Part shown: positions 35,513-44,780 of the stretch, in pieces | Layout: every line of letters begins with the position of its first letter | How positions within the stretch are numbered: the stretch's first letter is position 1 | Assembly (NCBI GenBank): GCA_018242625.1 | Contig: JAFEBO010000006.1 | Span: forward strand, 529,132 to 593,131 | From: Planctomycetota bacterium | Lineage (GTDB): Bacteria > Planctomycetota > Phycisphaerae > Phycisphaerales > UBA1924 | Length of the DNA: 64,000 nucleotides | Direction of reading: 5' to 3' | Notes under the pieces: generated by a model | The model's input: only the letters and a program-made list of their open reading frames with translations | Database searches by the model: none | Told to the model about the DNA's origin: nothing | Program-made: the position numbers and the translations under genes

Positions 35513-36820
35513 TCAGCCGGCCTTGCGCTGGCTGTTCGCCGGGAGGGAACCCTCGGCACGGAGCTCTTTGACGAGCGCTTCGGCGAGGGTTTCGTATTGA
35601 TCGAGTGTGTTGTATGCCTGGGCGCTGATGCGGATGATGCGCCGGTCGTTGCCGCCGACGCGCCAGATGGGGGTCACAACGCCGTGGTTGTGGATAAGGG
35701 CGTCCTGGAGCGGATCGTCGTAGAGGCTCGGGCGGCCCTTCATGTTGGCGGCGGGCTCGGGGAGGATGATCGAAGCCATGGAGCCGAGCATCGAGTCGGG
35801 GCAGGGCGGTTCGGCGCCGATGGCGCGGCAGACGATCTCGCGTCCCTTGACAACCATCTCGTGATTCCGGCGGTAAAGCTCGGGCCAGCCCCCGGGGAGC
35901 AGCCGGCTGATGTAGGCGATTGCTTCGGGGACGACGAGGAAGCCGGAGTAATCAAGGGTGCCGTGGTAGTCGAAATCGCGGAGGAACAGGTCGCGATCGT
36001 GGCGGATCTTGTTGGCGCGGCTGGAGAGGAAGACAGGGCGGAAGGTTGCCTGCTTTTCCTTTGAGACGCTCAGGAAGGCGGTTCCCTTGGGGGCGCTCAG
36101 CCACTTGTGGAGGCTGCCAACGTAGTAGGTGGGGGCCAGGGCGCGAAGATCGACGGGGATCTGTCCCGGGCCGTGTGCGCCGTCGACAATCACATCGATG
36201 CCTCTGGCCTTAAGGGCGGGAACGAGGCGTTCGACGGGGAAGATGAGCGAGCTGCCGCTCGTGATCTGGCTGATCATCGCCAGCTTGGTCCGGGGCGTGA
36301 CGCAGCGCATCACCGCCTCAAACACCTCGTCCTGGCTCCTGATCGGGAAGGGGATGGGAGCGAGCACCACCTTCACGCCGACCGTCTTGGCCATCCGCTC
36401 GAGTTCGTTGATGCCCGACTGGTACTCGTGGTCGGTCAGCAGGATTTCGTCGCCGGCCTTGAAGGGGGTGCTGCTGAAGATAGAGGCGATCCCCATCGTG
36501 GCGTTGGGGACCGGGGCGATGGTGGTCGGGTCGCAGTTGATAAAGGAGCCGAGCACTTCGCGGACGCCGTCCATCAGGCGTTCGAGGTCGACCTTATAGA
36601 AGCGTACGGGTTCGCGCTCGGTGCGTGCCCGCATGCGGTTCTGGGCCTCGAGCACGGCCCGGGGGGTTGCGCCGTAGCTGCCGTGATTGAGAAAGGTCAC
36701 GGCCGGGTCGAGATCCCAGTGGGAGGTCTGAAAGCGGATTCGCGAAACCCGGTCGGCGGGCGCTGCAGAACCCGAGGTTGCGGGTTCGGTAACGGCGTGT
36801 TGACCGGACGACGTGTTCAT
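35513..36820 (-). CDS. Class V aminotransferase (isopenicillin N epimerase-like)
   Basis: A protein of about 435 residues of PLP fold-type I, class V. F-L-N-H-G-S-Y-G-A-T-P-R-A-V-L near residue 40 is the hallmark of the CefD-like branch. V-D-G-A-H-G-P-G-Q-I-P-V-D-L contains the PLP-contacting Asp, and Y-V-G-S-L-H-K-W-L-S-A-P-K-G contains the Schiff-base lysine. Family members include isopenicillin N epimerase and cysteine desulfurase-like lyases. The active-site cysteine loop of IscS is not evident, so an epimerase or lyase is more likely. ATG 36820 is used instead of GTG 36832. The cysteine dioxygenase gene lies 108 bases upstream on the same strand. Confidence 0.88.
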   Translation of the reverse strand: MNTSSGQHAVTEPATSGSAAPADRVSRIRFQTSHWDLDPAVTFLNHGSYGATPRAVLEAQNRMRARTEREPVRFYKVDLERLMDGVREVLGSFINCDPTTIAPVPNATMGIASIFSSTPFKAGDEILLTDHEYQSGINELERMAKTVGVKVVLAPIPFPIRSQDEVFEAVMRCVTPRTKLAMISQITSGSSLIFPVERLVPALKARGIDVIVDGAHGPGQIPVDLRALAPTYYVGSLHKWLSAPKGTAFLSVSKEKQATFRPVFLSSRANKIRHDRDLFLRDFDYHGTLDYSGFLVVPEAIAYISRLLPGGWPELYRRNHEMVVKGREIVCRAIGAEPPCPDSMLGSMASIILPEPAANMKGRPSLYDDPLQDALIHNHGVVTPIWRVGGNDRRIIRISAQAYNTLDQYETLAEALVKELRAEGSLPANSQRKAG

Positions 36821-36928
36821 TCTGAATATCACAAAGGCGGTATCGGCACGCGCGGGCGCCGGGCTGGAAACGGTGCGCAGGATTTCGGGGGAGCATACGA
36901 GAGCACTTTGGCCGCGTGCGGGAACCTG

Positions 36929-37486
36929 TCAGCAGCGGGCTTCGTCGGTGTCGGGGCCGTCCGAACAGGCGAACTGGTAGGTGCTCATTTTCTTGATCGG
37001 GGGGCTGTAGATATGCAGGGTGATCAGGTCGGAGCCGGGTGCCTGCATGTTCGCGACCTGGTGGATGTCCGAGTCCTCGGCGGCACAGACGTAACCGGGA
37101 GGCATGGAGTTGGTCGAGTCCGGACAGACCAGGCCGGAAGGGGTCTTGCGGAAACGGATTTCGGTGCCGGTTCCCTCAACGACCCGGAAGGCGCACGAGC
37201 TTCCCTTGTGATCGTGGATCGGGGTGCAGTGCCCGCTGCGCCATGTCAGTGCCAGGAGTTCGTACCAGTCGCTCCCGCTGATGCGGTTGCGGCGGTAGCC
37301 GTGCGAACCGAAGATGCAGACGGGCTCGAGTTCCTGGCGGGTGACCTGCACCTTGCCGAGCAGACCGGCCAGCACTTTGAGATCGGCGCGGTCGCGAACG
37401 GTGTCGAGGTAACCGATCAGTTCCGCGAGGCCGGGGAACCGCTTTGCGGGGGGGAGGGTGGTGGCGGTGGTTGCCGGTGCTGTCAC
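36929..37486 (-). CDS. Cysteine dioxygenase family protein
   Basis: A 185-residue cupin. The iron-ligand histidines are in R-S-G-H-C-T-P-I-H-D-H-K-G-S-S-C, and the third is in S-D-I-H-Q-V-A-N, matching type I cysteine dioxygenase. R-V-V-E-G-T-G-T-E-I-R-F-R supplies the next cupin strand. The enzyme oxidises cysteine to cysteine sulfinate. The cysteine after the H-x-H pair (S-S-C) lies near where the Cys-Tyr cofactor cysteine is found, but bacterial enzymes often lack the crosslink. Possible relatives are mercaptopropionate dioxygenases. It is the last non-dockerin gene before the cluster begins. Confidence 0.9.
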   Translation of the reverse strand: MTAPATTATTLPPAKRFPGLAELIGYLDTVRDRADLKVLAGLLGKVQVTRQELEPVCIFGSHGYRRNRISGSDWYELLALTWRSGHCTPIHDHKGSSCAFRVVEGTGTEIRFRKTPSGLVCPDSTNSMPPGYVCAAEDSDIHQVANMQAPGSDLITLHIYSPPIKKMSTYQFACSDGPDTDEARC

Positions 37487-37551
37487 GAAAGGAGTTTAAT
37501 CGTTCCGGGCCGGAAAGCCAAGCCAAAGTGGGGGAGGGGGACATCTCCGGG

Positions 37552-40500
37552 CTATTGGCAGACCAGTACGTTATACGCCTTGGCGAAGATCACGAAATCG
37601 GCGTCTTCGACGACGCCGTCCTCGTTGAGGTCGGCCGGGCAGGGCTCGGGCTGGAGCGGATAGGTCGGGGAGGGGGGGGTGGGGCATTCCAAGTTTTCGT
37701 AGGCGTAGAGGAAGTATTGGAAGTCGGTGTCGTCGACCAGGCCGTCGCCGTTGAAGTCGGCGGCGCAGGTGAGGCGGAGGGTGACATCGGTGGGCAGATA
37801 GTTGAGACGCCACTTGCGCTTGAGGGGTGAAACGGGCGGTGTGGGGAGATTGAAGCTGTCAAAGCCCCCCGTCCGCGTGGCGCCGGCGGAGCCATCGACA
37901 ATGGTGAAAAGATCGGTCGAGATGGGATTGAAGCCGCCGATCAGGGTCACCTTGAGAGCGCCCCCCAGCGAGTAGGGCTTGCTCATGGCGAGCGAGTCGT
38001 AAGCCGAGGCGGACGCCAGTTGCAGATCCCAGACGACGGCCGCGCCGATGCCCGGGCCCAGATCGAACGCGATGGTGCCCGTTCCGTTGGGGGAAGCGCC
38101 GGGGGCGACCGTGCCCTGGAGCAGCACGTTGCCGCCGACGGTGCCGCTGCCGCGGAGCGTCTGGGTGGGGGCCAAAGTGAGCAACTGGGGGGCGGCGGGG
38201 CCTTCGATCCGGGCGCGGCTTGCGATGTCGGGCTGGCCGTTCAGAATGATGTTGCCCGTGCCGAGAAGGGTCTGGCTGCCCGGGAAAATGAGCTTTGTCA
38301 GGCCCGCGCCGGCGGTCGTGTTGACGGTGATGTCGCTGTCGTTGGTGAAGCCGGAAAGCGAGAAGGCTGATCCCGCGGCGATGTCGATCGGGCAGGTGGT
38401 CCGCATGGAGGAGGCCGAGGCGGTGCCGTCAACGGTGAGGCGGCCGGCGCCGGTGCGGCTGAACTCGCCGCCGGAGATGGCGGCGCCGGAGCGCAGCGTG
38501 AGGGTTCCGGCTCCGGCGCGGATGCGTCCGCCGACGGATTGGGAGACCGGGCCCAAGATTTCGAGGAACTGTCCGGCGCTGCCGGCGGCGATGAGGCCGT
38601 TGTTCTGCATCTGGGCGTAGATGCGACCCTGTCCTGTGATGGAATGAGTTGAAGCCTGTGAAAGGGTGATGTCTTTGAGCGACTCGATGAGCGCCGAATC
38701 GAGATTGGAGGGATTGGCGTTGAGCGTGATCGAGCCGGTACCGGTCAGGGCGGTATCGGAGTTGGCCCGGAGACGGGTGATCTGCAGGTCGCCGGCGGGG
38801 TTGACGATCAGGGAGCCGTTGTTGGTGAGTGCGGTCAGTAGCTGGAGCAGTCCGCCACCCATGACGTGCGCCGTGCTGCCGCTGGTGAGGGTCAAGGAAC
38901 TCAGGAAGGCGGTTTCACCCTGCGGCACGCTCATCCTTCCGGTGCCGAAGCTGGTGAAGGAGCCTCCGCTAAGGGTCATGCCGTTGGCGATCTGGAGCGT
39001 GGCGTTGCTGGCGGAGATGCTGCCGCCGCTGTTCGTGAGATTGGATCGGAACTGGAGGGGGCCGTTCGGGTTGTTGGCGGAGATGAAGCCCTGATTGGTG
39101 ATCGGGAGGGCGACGCGACCTGTGCCGCGGATCGTGTGCCCGCTGGCGTTGGTGAGGGTGACGCCGGAAGCGCCGTCGAGCAGCGCGGAGTCAAGATCTG
39201 CGGAATTGGCGTTGAGGGTGAGGTTGCCGGCACCGGTGAGAGAGGCGGACTGGGTGAGGCGGATTCCGGTGGGCGTGTTGGTGGCGATGGAATTGACGAT
39301 GATCGTGCCGCTGTTGGCCATACCCGCATCGAGCCGGAGGCGGGAGCCGGGGCGGAGTTCCAGCGTGCTGGGAGAGGAGAGCGTGGTGCCCTTGAAGAGG
39401 GGCGATCCGAAGTCCTGGACGCGTGCGAACGCGCCGGCGATGGCCGAGATCGTGCCGCCGGTGATTGTCGGATTGCCCGAGAAAGCGAGCACGGCGCCAG
39501 CGGCCGATGCGCTCAGCGAGCCGCCGCCGGACAGATCCACATCGCCCAGAATCTCGAGGGTCTTGCCGGCGGAGCTGGCGTTGACCTTTGGGCTGCCCGA
39601 GAGAGGAGCGTAGATGCGGCCGCTGCCGCGGATGGTGTGGCCCGGAGCGATGGAGACTGCGCCGGCGGTCGAACTCAGCGATGCAGAGTCGAGATCGGAG
39701 GCGTTTGCGTTGAGGGAGGTGGTCGAGGTACTCGCGTTGCCAAGGGTGGCCGCGGCGATGACGACGAGTGCCGTCGGCGAATTCGCGGCCGACTGATTGA
39801 CCTGGATGTCGAAAACGCCGCTCAACGCGCCGGCGCCGATCTCCAGACGCGCGCCCGGTGCGATGGTGGCGTTGCCGGCGAGGGAGAGAGAGGCGATCCC
39901 GGCGAGATCGGGGACGCGGAGGAGTCCAGAGGGGCCGATGGCGATGGAGCCGCCCGCGAGTCGTGCACCTTGTGCGATTTCCAGGATGCCGGTCGTGGCC
40001 GAGACGGTGCCGCTGTTGGTGATGTCGCCCGCAATCTGGAGAACCTTGCCGGGCTGATCGGCGGTGATTGCGCCGAGGTTGGATGCCGGTCCGTAGAGCC
40101 GGCCGGTGCCGGCGATGGTGTGCCCGGGTGAATTGGTCCACGTGAAGCCGGGGTCGGCGCTGACGAACGCGCTGTCGAGCAGAGTGGGGTCGGCGTTCAG
40201 GCGGATGGTGCCTGAGCCGGAAATGACGGCGCCGGCGGGGAACCGGAGCTGGGTGATGAGCGCGGTGTTGGGCGGGTTGAAGGGCGCGGGCAGAGAGCCG
40301 TTGATCTGCAGCGTGCCGTCATTGATAAGCCCGGTGTTCAGCCCCGCGGATCCGACCGCGAGCACGGTGCCGGGATTCATCGAGAGGATGGCGGCGGCGT
40401 TTGCTATGTCGATGCCGACGACCTGTCCGGGTATGTCGAGCGTGGCGGTGTAAGCACCGGATCCGGCGAGGATTGCCTGATCCTGCGGCAGCGCCGGAAC

Positions 40501-40674
40501 ATGGTTGGGATTCCACTTGAGCGGGTTGCTCCACAGGCCCGAGGCGGGCACCCAGAAGATCGGCACCTGCGCCATCGCGGACTGCGAGGCGAAAGCGGCA
40601 ACCGCCGCCGCCAACAGCGACAACGCGGGGCCGGCATGCCGACCTTTGCGGACTGAATCTGGGAATCGCTCCAT
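37552..40674 (-). CDS. Large secreted beta-helix-like repeat protein with dockerin
   Basis: A 1040-residue secreted protein, signal peptide about residues 16-36 (ALSLLAAAVAAFASQSAMA). The ectodomain contains about five repeats of 170-180 residues. Each has G-[ST]-G-x-I-x-L-N-A-N-x-x-x-L-D-S-A, then G-H-T-I-x-G-x-G-R-[IVL]-Y, then N-S-G-x-[IV]-x-A-x-x-x-x-L-x-I. They resemble autotransporter-type parallel beta-helix passenger repeats, probably adhesive or structural. The end is a two-loop dockerin (37552-37767). Its linker is unusually long and Pro-rich (P-T-P-P-S-P-T-Y-P-L-Q-P-E-P) and it ends in C-Q rather than C-P. It is the last gene of the minus-strand dockerin run. Confidence 0.85.
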   Translation of the reverse strand: MERFPDSVRKGRHAGPALSLLAAAVAAFASQSAMAQVPIFWVPASGLWSNPLKWNPNHVPALPQDQAILAGSGAYTATLDIPGQVVGIDIANAAAILSMNPGTVLAVGSAGLNTGLINDGTLQINGSLPAPFNPPNTALITQLRFPAGAVISGSGTIRLNADPTLLDSAFVSADPGFTWTNSPGHTIAGTGRLYGPASNLGAITADQPGKVLQIAGDITNSGTVSATTGILEIAQGARLAGGSIAIGPSGLLRVPDLAGIASLSLAGNATIAPGARLEIGAGALSGVFDIQVNQSAANSPTALVVIAAATLGNASTSTTSLNANASDLDSASLSSTAGAVSIAPGHTIRGSGRIYAPLSGSPKVNASSAGKTLEILGDVDLSGGGSLSASAAGAVLAFSGNPTITGGTISAIAGAFARVQDFGSPLFKGTTLSSPSTLELRPGSRLRLDAGMANSGTIIVNSIATNTPTGIRLTQSASLTGAGNLTLNANSADLDSALLDGASGVTLTNASGHTIRGTGRVALPITNQGFISANNPNGPLQFRSNLTNSGGSISASNATLQIANGMTLSGGSFTSFGTGRMSVPQGETAFLSSLTLTSGSTAHVMGGGLLQLLTALTNNGSLIVNPAGDLQITRLRANSDTALTGTGSITLNANPSNLDSALIESLKDITLSQASTHSITGQGRIYAQMQNNGLIAAGSAGQFLEILGPVSQSVGGRIRAGAGTLTLRSGAAISGGEFSRTGAGRLTVDGTASASSMRTTCPIDIAAGSAFSLSGFTNDSDITVNTTAGAGLTKLIFPGSQTLLGTGNIILNGQPDIASRARIEGPAAPQLLTLAPTQTLRGSGTVGGNVLLQGTVAPGASPNGTGTIAFDLGPGIGAAVVWDLQLASASAYDSLAMSKPYSLGGALKVTLIGGFNPISTDLFTIVDGSAGATRTGGFDSFNLPTPPVSPLKRKWRLNYLPTDVTLRLTCAADFNGDGLVDDTDFQYFLYAYENLECPTPPSPTYPLQPEPCPADLNEDGVVEDADFVIFAKAYNVLVCQ

Positions 40675-40833
40675 CGCTGCTCACATCGGACGAACCACTA
40701 CCAGTGTGCCACACGCACCGCCAAAGCACTAGCCTAGAAGGGCGGAGAGGCGCGGAATAACTGCCACGGGCGGGTCGGGATGGCGAGTCCGGGGCATGTC
40801 CGAGAACTGCTGAATACGACGCGGGCGTGAGAT

Positions 40834-43752
40834 TCAGGCGCAGAGGAGCCGGTCGTAGGCCTGCGCGAAGAGCACAAAGTCGGCGTCGTCCACGAAATGG
40901 TCGTCGTTGAAGTCTGCGGGGCAGCCGGCGGGCATGGAGGCGTCGGCGCAATCGAGCAGGTTGTAGGAATTGGCGAAAAAGACAAAGTCGGCGTCGTCGA
41001 CCTGGCCGTCCTGGTCAAAATCGGCGGGGCAGGCGCACAGGCCGGGCGCGTCGCCGGTTTTCCCTGTGGCGATCGAGCCGGGCGGGACGCAGAGGAGGAA
41101 GCCGTCGCTGAAGTGGACGCCCAAGGTGGTGGTGCCGGGATTCCACGCGATGTAGCGGCGGATACCCGACTTTTCGAAGACGGCGTAGTGCGGGGTGTCG
41201 GCGGAGATGGCGGCGTTGACGGGGCCCCAGATGTTGAGCGATTGGATCCACTGATAGGTGCGAGCGGCAGAGTCGCCGGCTTCGACGTCGTAGCCGGGGT
41301 TGCCGCTCAGCAGTGAGGCGGCCTGCGTCGGATTGGCGGTCGCGAGGGCGGAATACAGGATGCTGTGCCAGGAGGAAGGGTTGTTGCCGGTCTGGGCCAT
41401 GAGCAGGCTCCAGTTGTCGAGCATGCCCTGGCGGTTGTGGCCGAGGTAGAGCGAGGCGGCGGTGACGGGGAGGAAGTTGATGCCGTGGATCTGTGCCGGG
41501 TCGCCGGTCCACCAGGTGCCGTAGGCGACGCCGTCGCCCCAGACGATGCCGGCGATTGGTTTGGTGAAGGCGGCGGGCATGACGGCATCGTCGGCGTTGA
41601 ACCAGTACTGCTGGATGGCGGCCTCTTCGCTCGCGCACAGGAACATGCCCATGTCCCGGATGGCGGAGTTACCGGTGGCGGCACCCCAGAGTGCCGCGGC
41701 GGCAGAGAAGTTCATAGATTCGGAGGATGACTCCTGGTTGTTGCCGGCGGCGAAGGCGGCGTGACCCGAGGCCCAGGAGTGGCCGGCATAGGGATCAAAG
41801 CTGCGGAGGAAGGGGAAGCGGGTGTCGGAGCGCTCCCAGTTGCTGGCATCGCGGATAAGAAGTTCGACCATCGGGCCGTAGGCGCTGGCCCACGCGGGAT
41901 CGAACTGAGCGACGGCGGCGGCCGCCATGACGAAGTAGCCGTAGTGGAAGTTGTGGTCGTTCATTTCCTGGGCGAGGTTGAAGGATCCGGGATTGCCCAG
42001 GAGCGTGGACCAGGCGGACTGGTAGTAGAAGTTGCGGGTGTCGGTGCTGCTGCCGCCGGCGCCCGGGAGGTTGAACTTGATCCAGTCGATGCGCATCAGC
42101 TCGCCGGAGTAGGGCGTGTTGCAGGTGATGTAGAGGTCGTGGACACGGTTGTTGGTTGCAAGGGCGTTGACGCCGGCGGAATTCACGCCGAGGTTGAGAT
42201 TGACCCAGGTGTTGGCGCCGCCGGTGTTGCCGATGCCGGCTTCGGCGAGCAGTGGTCCGTTGATCGAATCGACGCGGACCTGGAAGAGACCGCTGCCGGA
42301 GGTGCCGGAGGCGAACCGCATGGACATGCCGTTGGGAGTGCCGCCGGAGAAATCGACGCTGCTCAGTTTGAACCAGTCGGTGCCGCTGAAATCGACGACG
42401 GCCTGGCCACCGTCGATGTTTCCGATCGATACACCCGAGCCGTCGCTGTAGGTTTCGGCCTCGATGGTGCTGAACGCTCCGCCCGGGCCGCCGTTCGCGA
42501 TCGTGCCGGCGGTGAACCAGTCGGCCAGTTCGGACTTGAGGAAGCTCAGGAATCGGGCCTTGGCCTGGGTGTGCCCGACCTGGTCCGCCAGATAGAGGAG
42601 TTGAGCGACGCGGCCGTAAGACTTGCCGGAGCCGTAGGTGTCTCCCGCGGAGTTGAGACTGGCGGCCTGATAGGCCTGATTGACGAGGGAGTAGAGCTGG
42701 GATTGGTTGAGCCCCTCGGCGCCGGGGAGGCGCGGGAGGATTCCGCGGTAGGGGAGGTTGACGGTGAAGGAGGCGGTCTCGGCCTGTTTCATCGTGCCGC
42801 GGGAAGTGAGGAAAGTGCCGCCGGTGGTGGGCTGGGTGCTGTTCAGGTACTGGTGGCGGTAAAGCGCGATGAGGGGCGCGGTCTCGGAACCTTCCTTGAT
42901 GGATGTCTGGAAGGTGAAGGTTGCATCCATGGTGGAAGCGGCGGAGTTGTAGTTCCAGGCGACGGTGCTTCCGGTGACATAGACGAAGGCATGCTTCTGG
43001 ACCAGGTCGAGCGCCGCCGAAGAGGTATCAGGAAGGAGCGCGACGGAGTAATAGTCCTTGCCGGCGAGGTTAGAGATTGCGGATGAGGAGTTGATGGTCC
43101 AGCTCGCGCCGGCGGGTGCGCAGAGCGCGTAGGGCACGCCGCCGATAGTGACTCCGATGATGTTGCCGCGATTCGCGAAGACTGTGGCGCTCGAGCGGAA
43201 AACAACCTTTGCGTTGCCGCCGGTGACCTTGCAGTAGGCGAAGGGCATGCCGTGGCCGAGGGTTACATCGATGGAACGAGAAGCGTCGGCAAAGCGGGCG
43301 GTGACGGTCCAGTCGCCGGCGGCGGCGAGGCGGCAGTCTGGGGCGTTGAGACCTTCAACGGAGAGCGCCATGGCGATGCGGTTGCCGCCGAAGTCGTAGT
43401 TGTAATAGGTGCCGGCGATGACGGGGGTTGGGGCGTAACCGATGTTCATTCCGTCGGCGGTGGGACGGGCCGAGAGCGGGTGGGGGTGCATGTTCTGTCC
43501 CCAGTTGTCGCCGGCGGCTCGGGGATAGACGAGGCTCGACCACCACTCGTTGGTCGGTACGGGTCCGGAAAAGCCGGTGGCGGTCCGGGGGAGGCAGGGA
43601 GCGCCGTCCGCGTTGGTGGGGACGGCGTAGCCGGAGGGAACGCCGTTGTAGTAGCTGCCCGAACCGGCAGGGACGACGGGCTGAGCCGCGGCAAGCGCGG
43701 AGAGACAAGAAGCGAGCGCGAAGATGGGGCGATTGATTTGGAGCATGGTCAT
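40834..43752 (-). CDS. GH81 endo-1,3-beta-glucanase with internal CBM6 and dockerin
   Basis: A protein of about 972 residues. ATG 43752 (or 43746) starts the signal peptide; the frame extends to 43935 without one. The GH81 N-part runs to about residue 425 and includes V-P-T-N-E-W-W-S-S-L-V-Y-P. Residues about 427-562 are a CBM6-like domain (I-E-A-E-T-Y-S-D-G-S-G-V, G-G-Q-A-V-V-D-F-S-G-T-D-W-F, ending Y-I-T-C, then M-R-I-D-W-I-K-F). The GH81 domain then resumes with M-N-D-H-N-F-H-Y-G-Y-F-V-M-A-A-A near 597, and N-N-Q-E-S-S-S-E-S-M-N near 671, where the catalytic acids are expected. The dockerin occupies 40834-41031. The enzyme should cleave laminarin/callose-type beta-1,3-glucan outside the cell. 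Confidence 0.9.
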   Translation of the reverse strand: MTMLQINRPIFALASCLSALAAAQPVVPAGSGSYYNGVPSGYAVPTNADGAPCLPRTATGFSGPVPTNEWWSSLVYPRAAGDNWGQNMHPHPLSARPTADGMNIGYAPTPVIAGTYYNYDFGGNRIAMALSVEGLNAPDCRLAAAGDWTVTARFADASRSIDVTLGHGMPFAYCKVTGGNAKVVFRSSATVFANRGNIIGVTIGGVPYALCAPAGASWTINSSSAISNLAGKDYYSVALLPDTSSAALDLVQKHAFVYVTGSTVAWNYNSAASTMDATFTFQTSIKEGSETAPLIALYRHQYLNSTQPTTGGTFLTSRGTMKQAETASFTVNLPYRGILPRLPGAEGLNQSQLYSLVNQAYQAASLNSAGDTYGSGKSYGRVAQLLYLADQVGHTQAKARFLSFLKSELADWFTAGTIANGGPGGAFSTIEAETYSDGSGVSIGNIDGGQAVVDFSGTDWFKLSSVDFSGGTPNGMSMRFASGTSGSGLFQVRVDSINGPLLAEAGIGNTGGANTWVNLNLGVNSAGVNALATNNRVHDLYITCNTPYSGELMRIDWIKFNLPGAGGSSTDTRNFYYQSAWSTLLGNPGSFNLAQEMNDHNFHYGYFVMAAAAVAQFDPAWASAYGPMVELLIRDASNWERSDTRFPFLRSFDPYAGHSWASGHAAFAAGNNQESSSESMNFSAAAALWGAATGNSAIRDMGMFLCASEEAAIQQYWFNADDAVMPAAFTKPIAGIVWGDGVAYGTWWTGDPAQIHGINFLPVTAASLYLGHNRQGMLDNWSLLMAQTGNNPSSWHSILYSALATANPTQAASLLSGNPGYDVEAGDSAARTYQWIQSLNIWGPVNAAISADTPHYAVFEKSGIRRYIAWNPGTTTLGVHFSDGFLLCVPPGSIATGKTGDAPGLCACPADFDQDGQVDDADFVFFANSYNLLDCADASMPAGCPADFNDDHFVDDADFVLFAQAYDRLLCA

Positions 43753-43992
43753 GGTTGTGCGCCCGGAAAAATCGCAGATGCTCGGAAGCGAGCTTCGGCG
43801 CGAGTGGGGGGAGCGGAGAGCGCCGCGGAGTGAGCGGCAGAGAGTGGGAGGCAGGAATTCACCGTGCGTGGTGTGCGACACATATGGAACTGCCACCAGC
43901 CTACGGGCAATTCCCTGAACTTGTTGCTGTTTCATCGGGCGAAATGCAGTTTCATATCGCTCGGTTGAAATGCCGGGTTGTTGCGGTCCCCG

Positions 43993-44766
43993 TCAGGGGC
44001 AAAGCAGGTCGTTATACGGAACGACAAAGAGCGGGAAGTCGGCATCATCGACAAGGCCGTCCCGGTTCAGGTCGGCGGGGCAGTTGCTGGGCATGGCGGG
44101 GTCCGCGCAGTCGAGCAGGTTGTAGGCGTAGGCGAAGATTGAGAAATCTTCATCGTCAACGAGCCGGTCGCCGGTGAGGTCGGCGGGGCATGGGCCGCCG
44201 ATGAGGGTGATCGAGGCGTCGGCCCAGCACATGTGGTTGGAGTTGTACTGGCCGGTGTGGTCGGTGATGAGCGAGAGTGTTGAAGCGCCGACAACGCTGA
44301 TGGCGACGGGGATGCTCGGGCTGGAGCGGCCCGCGATTGCGACCTGAGACTGGACCACTCCGTCGACGAGGACTGTGAAGACGCCGCCGTTGTTGTTCAC
44401 GCTTGTTGGATAGTCCACGCCGACGCGGGCGGTGAAGACGGCGAGATCGCGCGTCGTGTGGATGCGGAGTGCGGCGAGGGAGAAATCGATGCGCTTGCTC
44501 GCGAACTGGAAGGGATGCTCTCCGATCCCCTTGGCGAAGCTGCCCGCATCCTGGAATTGAATGGGAGAGGAAGCAAAGGTGCCCGGGCAATCGGCGCCGA
44601 ATCCGTACGGCAGGGCGCCGAAGGGAAGTGAGGTATAGGGCGGATTGGCCGCGGTTGCGGCGCTTCCGGAGGGGACGCCGAGGTAATCGCTGAGGTAAAT
44701 GAGATCGCCCACGGCCGCATTGGAAGCGAAGATGGCGAGGAGCGTGAGGCCGGTGGAAATGCCCAT
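43993..44766 (-). CDS. NPCBM/NEW2-domain secreted protein with dockerin
   Basis: A protein of about 257 residues. ATG 44766 starts a signal peptide (M-G-I-S-T-G-L-T-L-L-A-I-F-A-S-N-A-A). The single domain (residues 25-190) has F-A-K-G-I-G-E-H-P, F-T-A-R-V-G-V-D, V-F-T-V-L-V-D-G and L-S-L-I-T-D-H-T-G, which is the organisation of NPCBM carbohydrate-binding modules. The dockerin is at 43993-44190 and ends L-L-C-P. With no enzyme domain, this is probably a stand-alone glycan-binding component. It starts 14 bases after the stop of the duplicated-domain gene, so the two form an operon. Confidence 0.87.
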   Translation of the reverse strand: MGISTGLTLLAIFASNAAVGDLIYLSDYLGVPSGSAATAANPPYTSLPFGALPYGFGADCPGTFASSPIQFQDAGSFAKGIGEHPFQFASKRIDFSLAALRIHTTRDLAVFTARVGVDYPTSVNNNGGVFTVLVDGVVQSQVAIAGRSSPSIPVAISVVGASTLSLITDHTGQYNSNHMCWADASITLIGGPCPADLTGDRLVDDEDFSIFAYAYNLLDCADPAMPSNCPADLNRDGLVDDADFPLFVVPYNDLLCP

Positions 44767-44780
44767 AGCAAGGCTCCGGT

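Noticed and set aside
36107-37663. 518-residue open frame on the plus strand
   Set aside because: Overlaps the aminotransferase and cysteine dioxygenase genes, both with clear catalytic motifs; no motif in the plus-strand translation.
38866-40131. 421-residue open frame on the plus strand
   Set aside because: Antisense to the beta-helix-like dockerin protein; Gly/Arg/Glu-rich without features.
41761-43086. 441-residue open frame on the plus strand
   Set aside because: Antisense to the GH81 gene, whose catalytic motifs are clear.
43753-43992. N-terminal extension of the GH81 frame to 43935 and rest of the gap
   Set aside because: The extension is basic and lacks a signal peptide, while the internal ATG at 43752 starts a typical one; the rest of the gap shows no gene.
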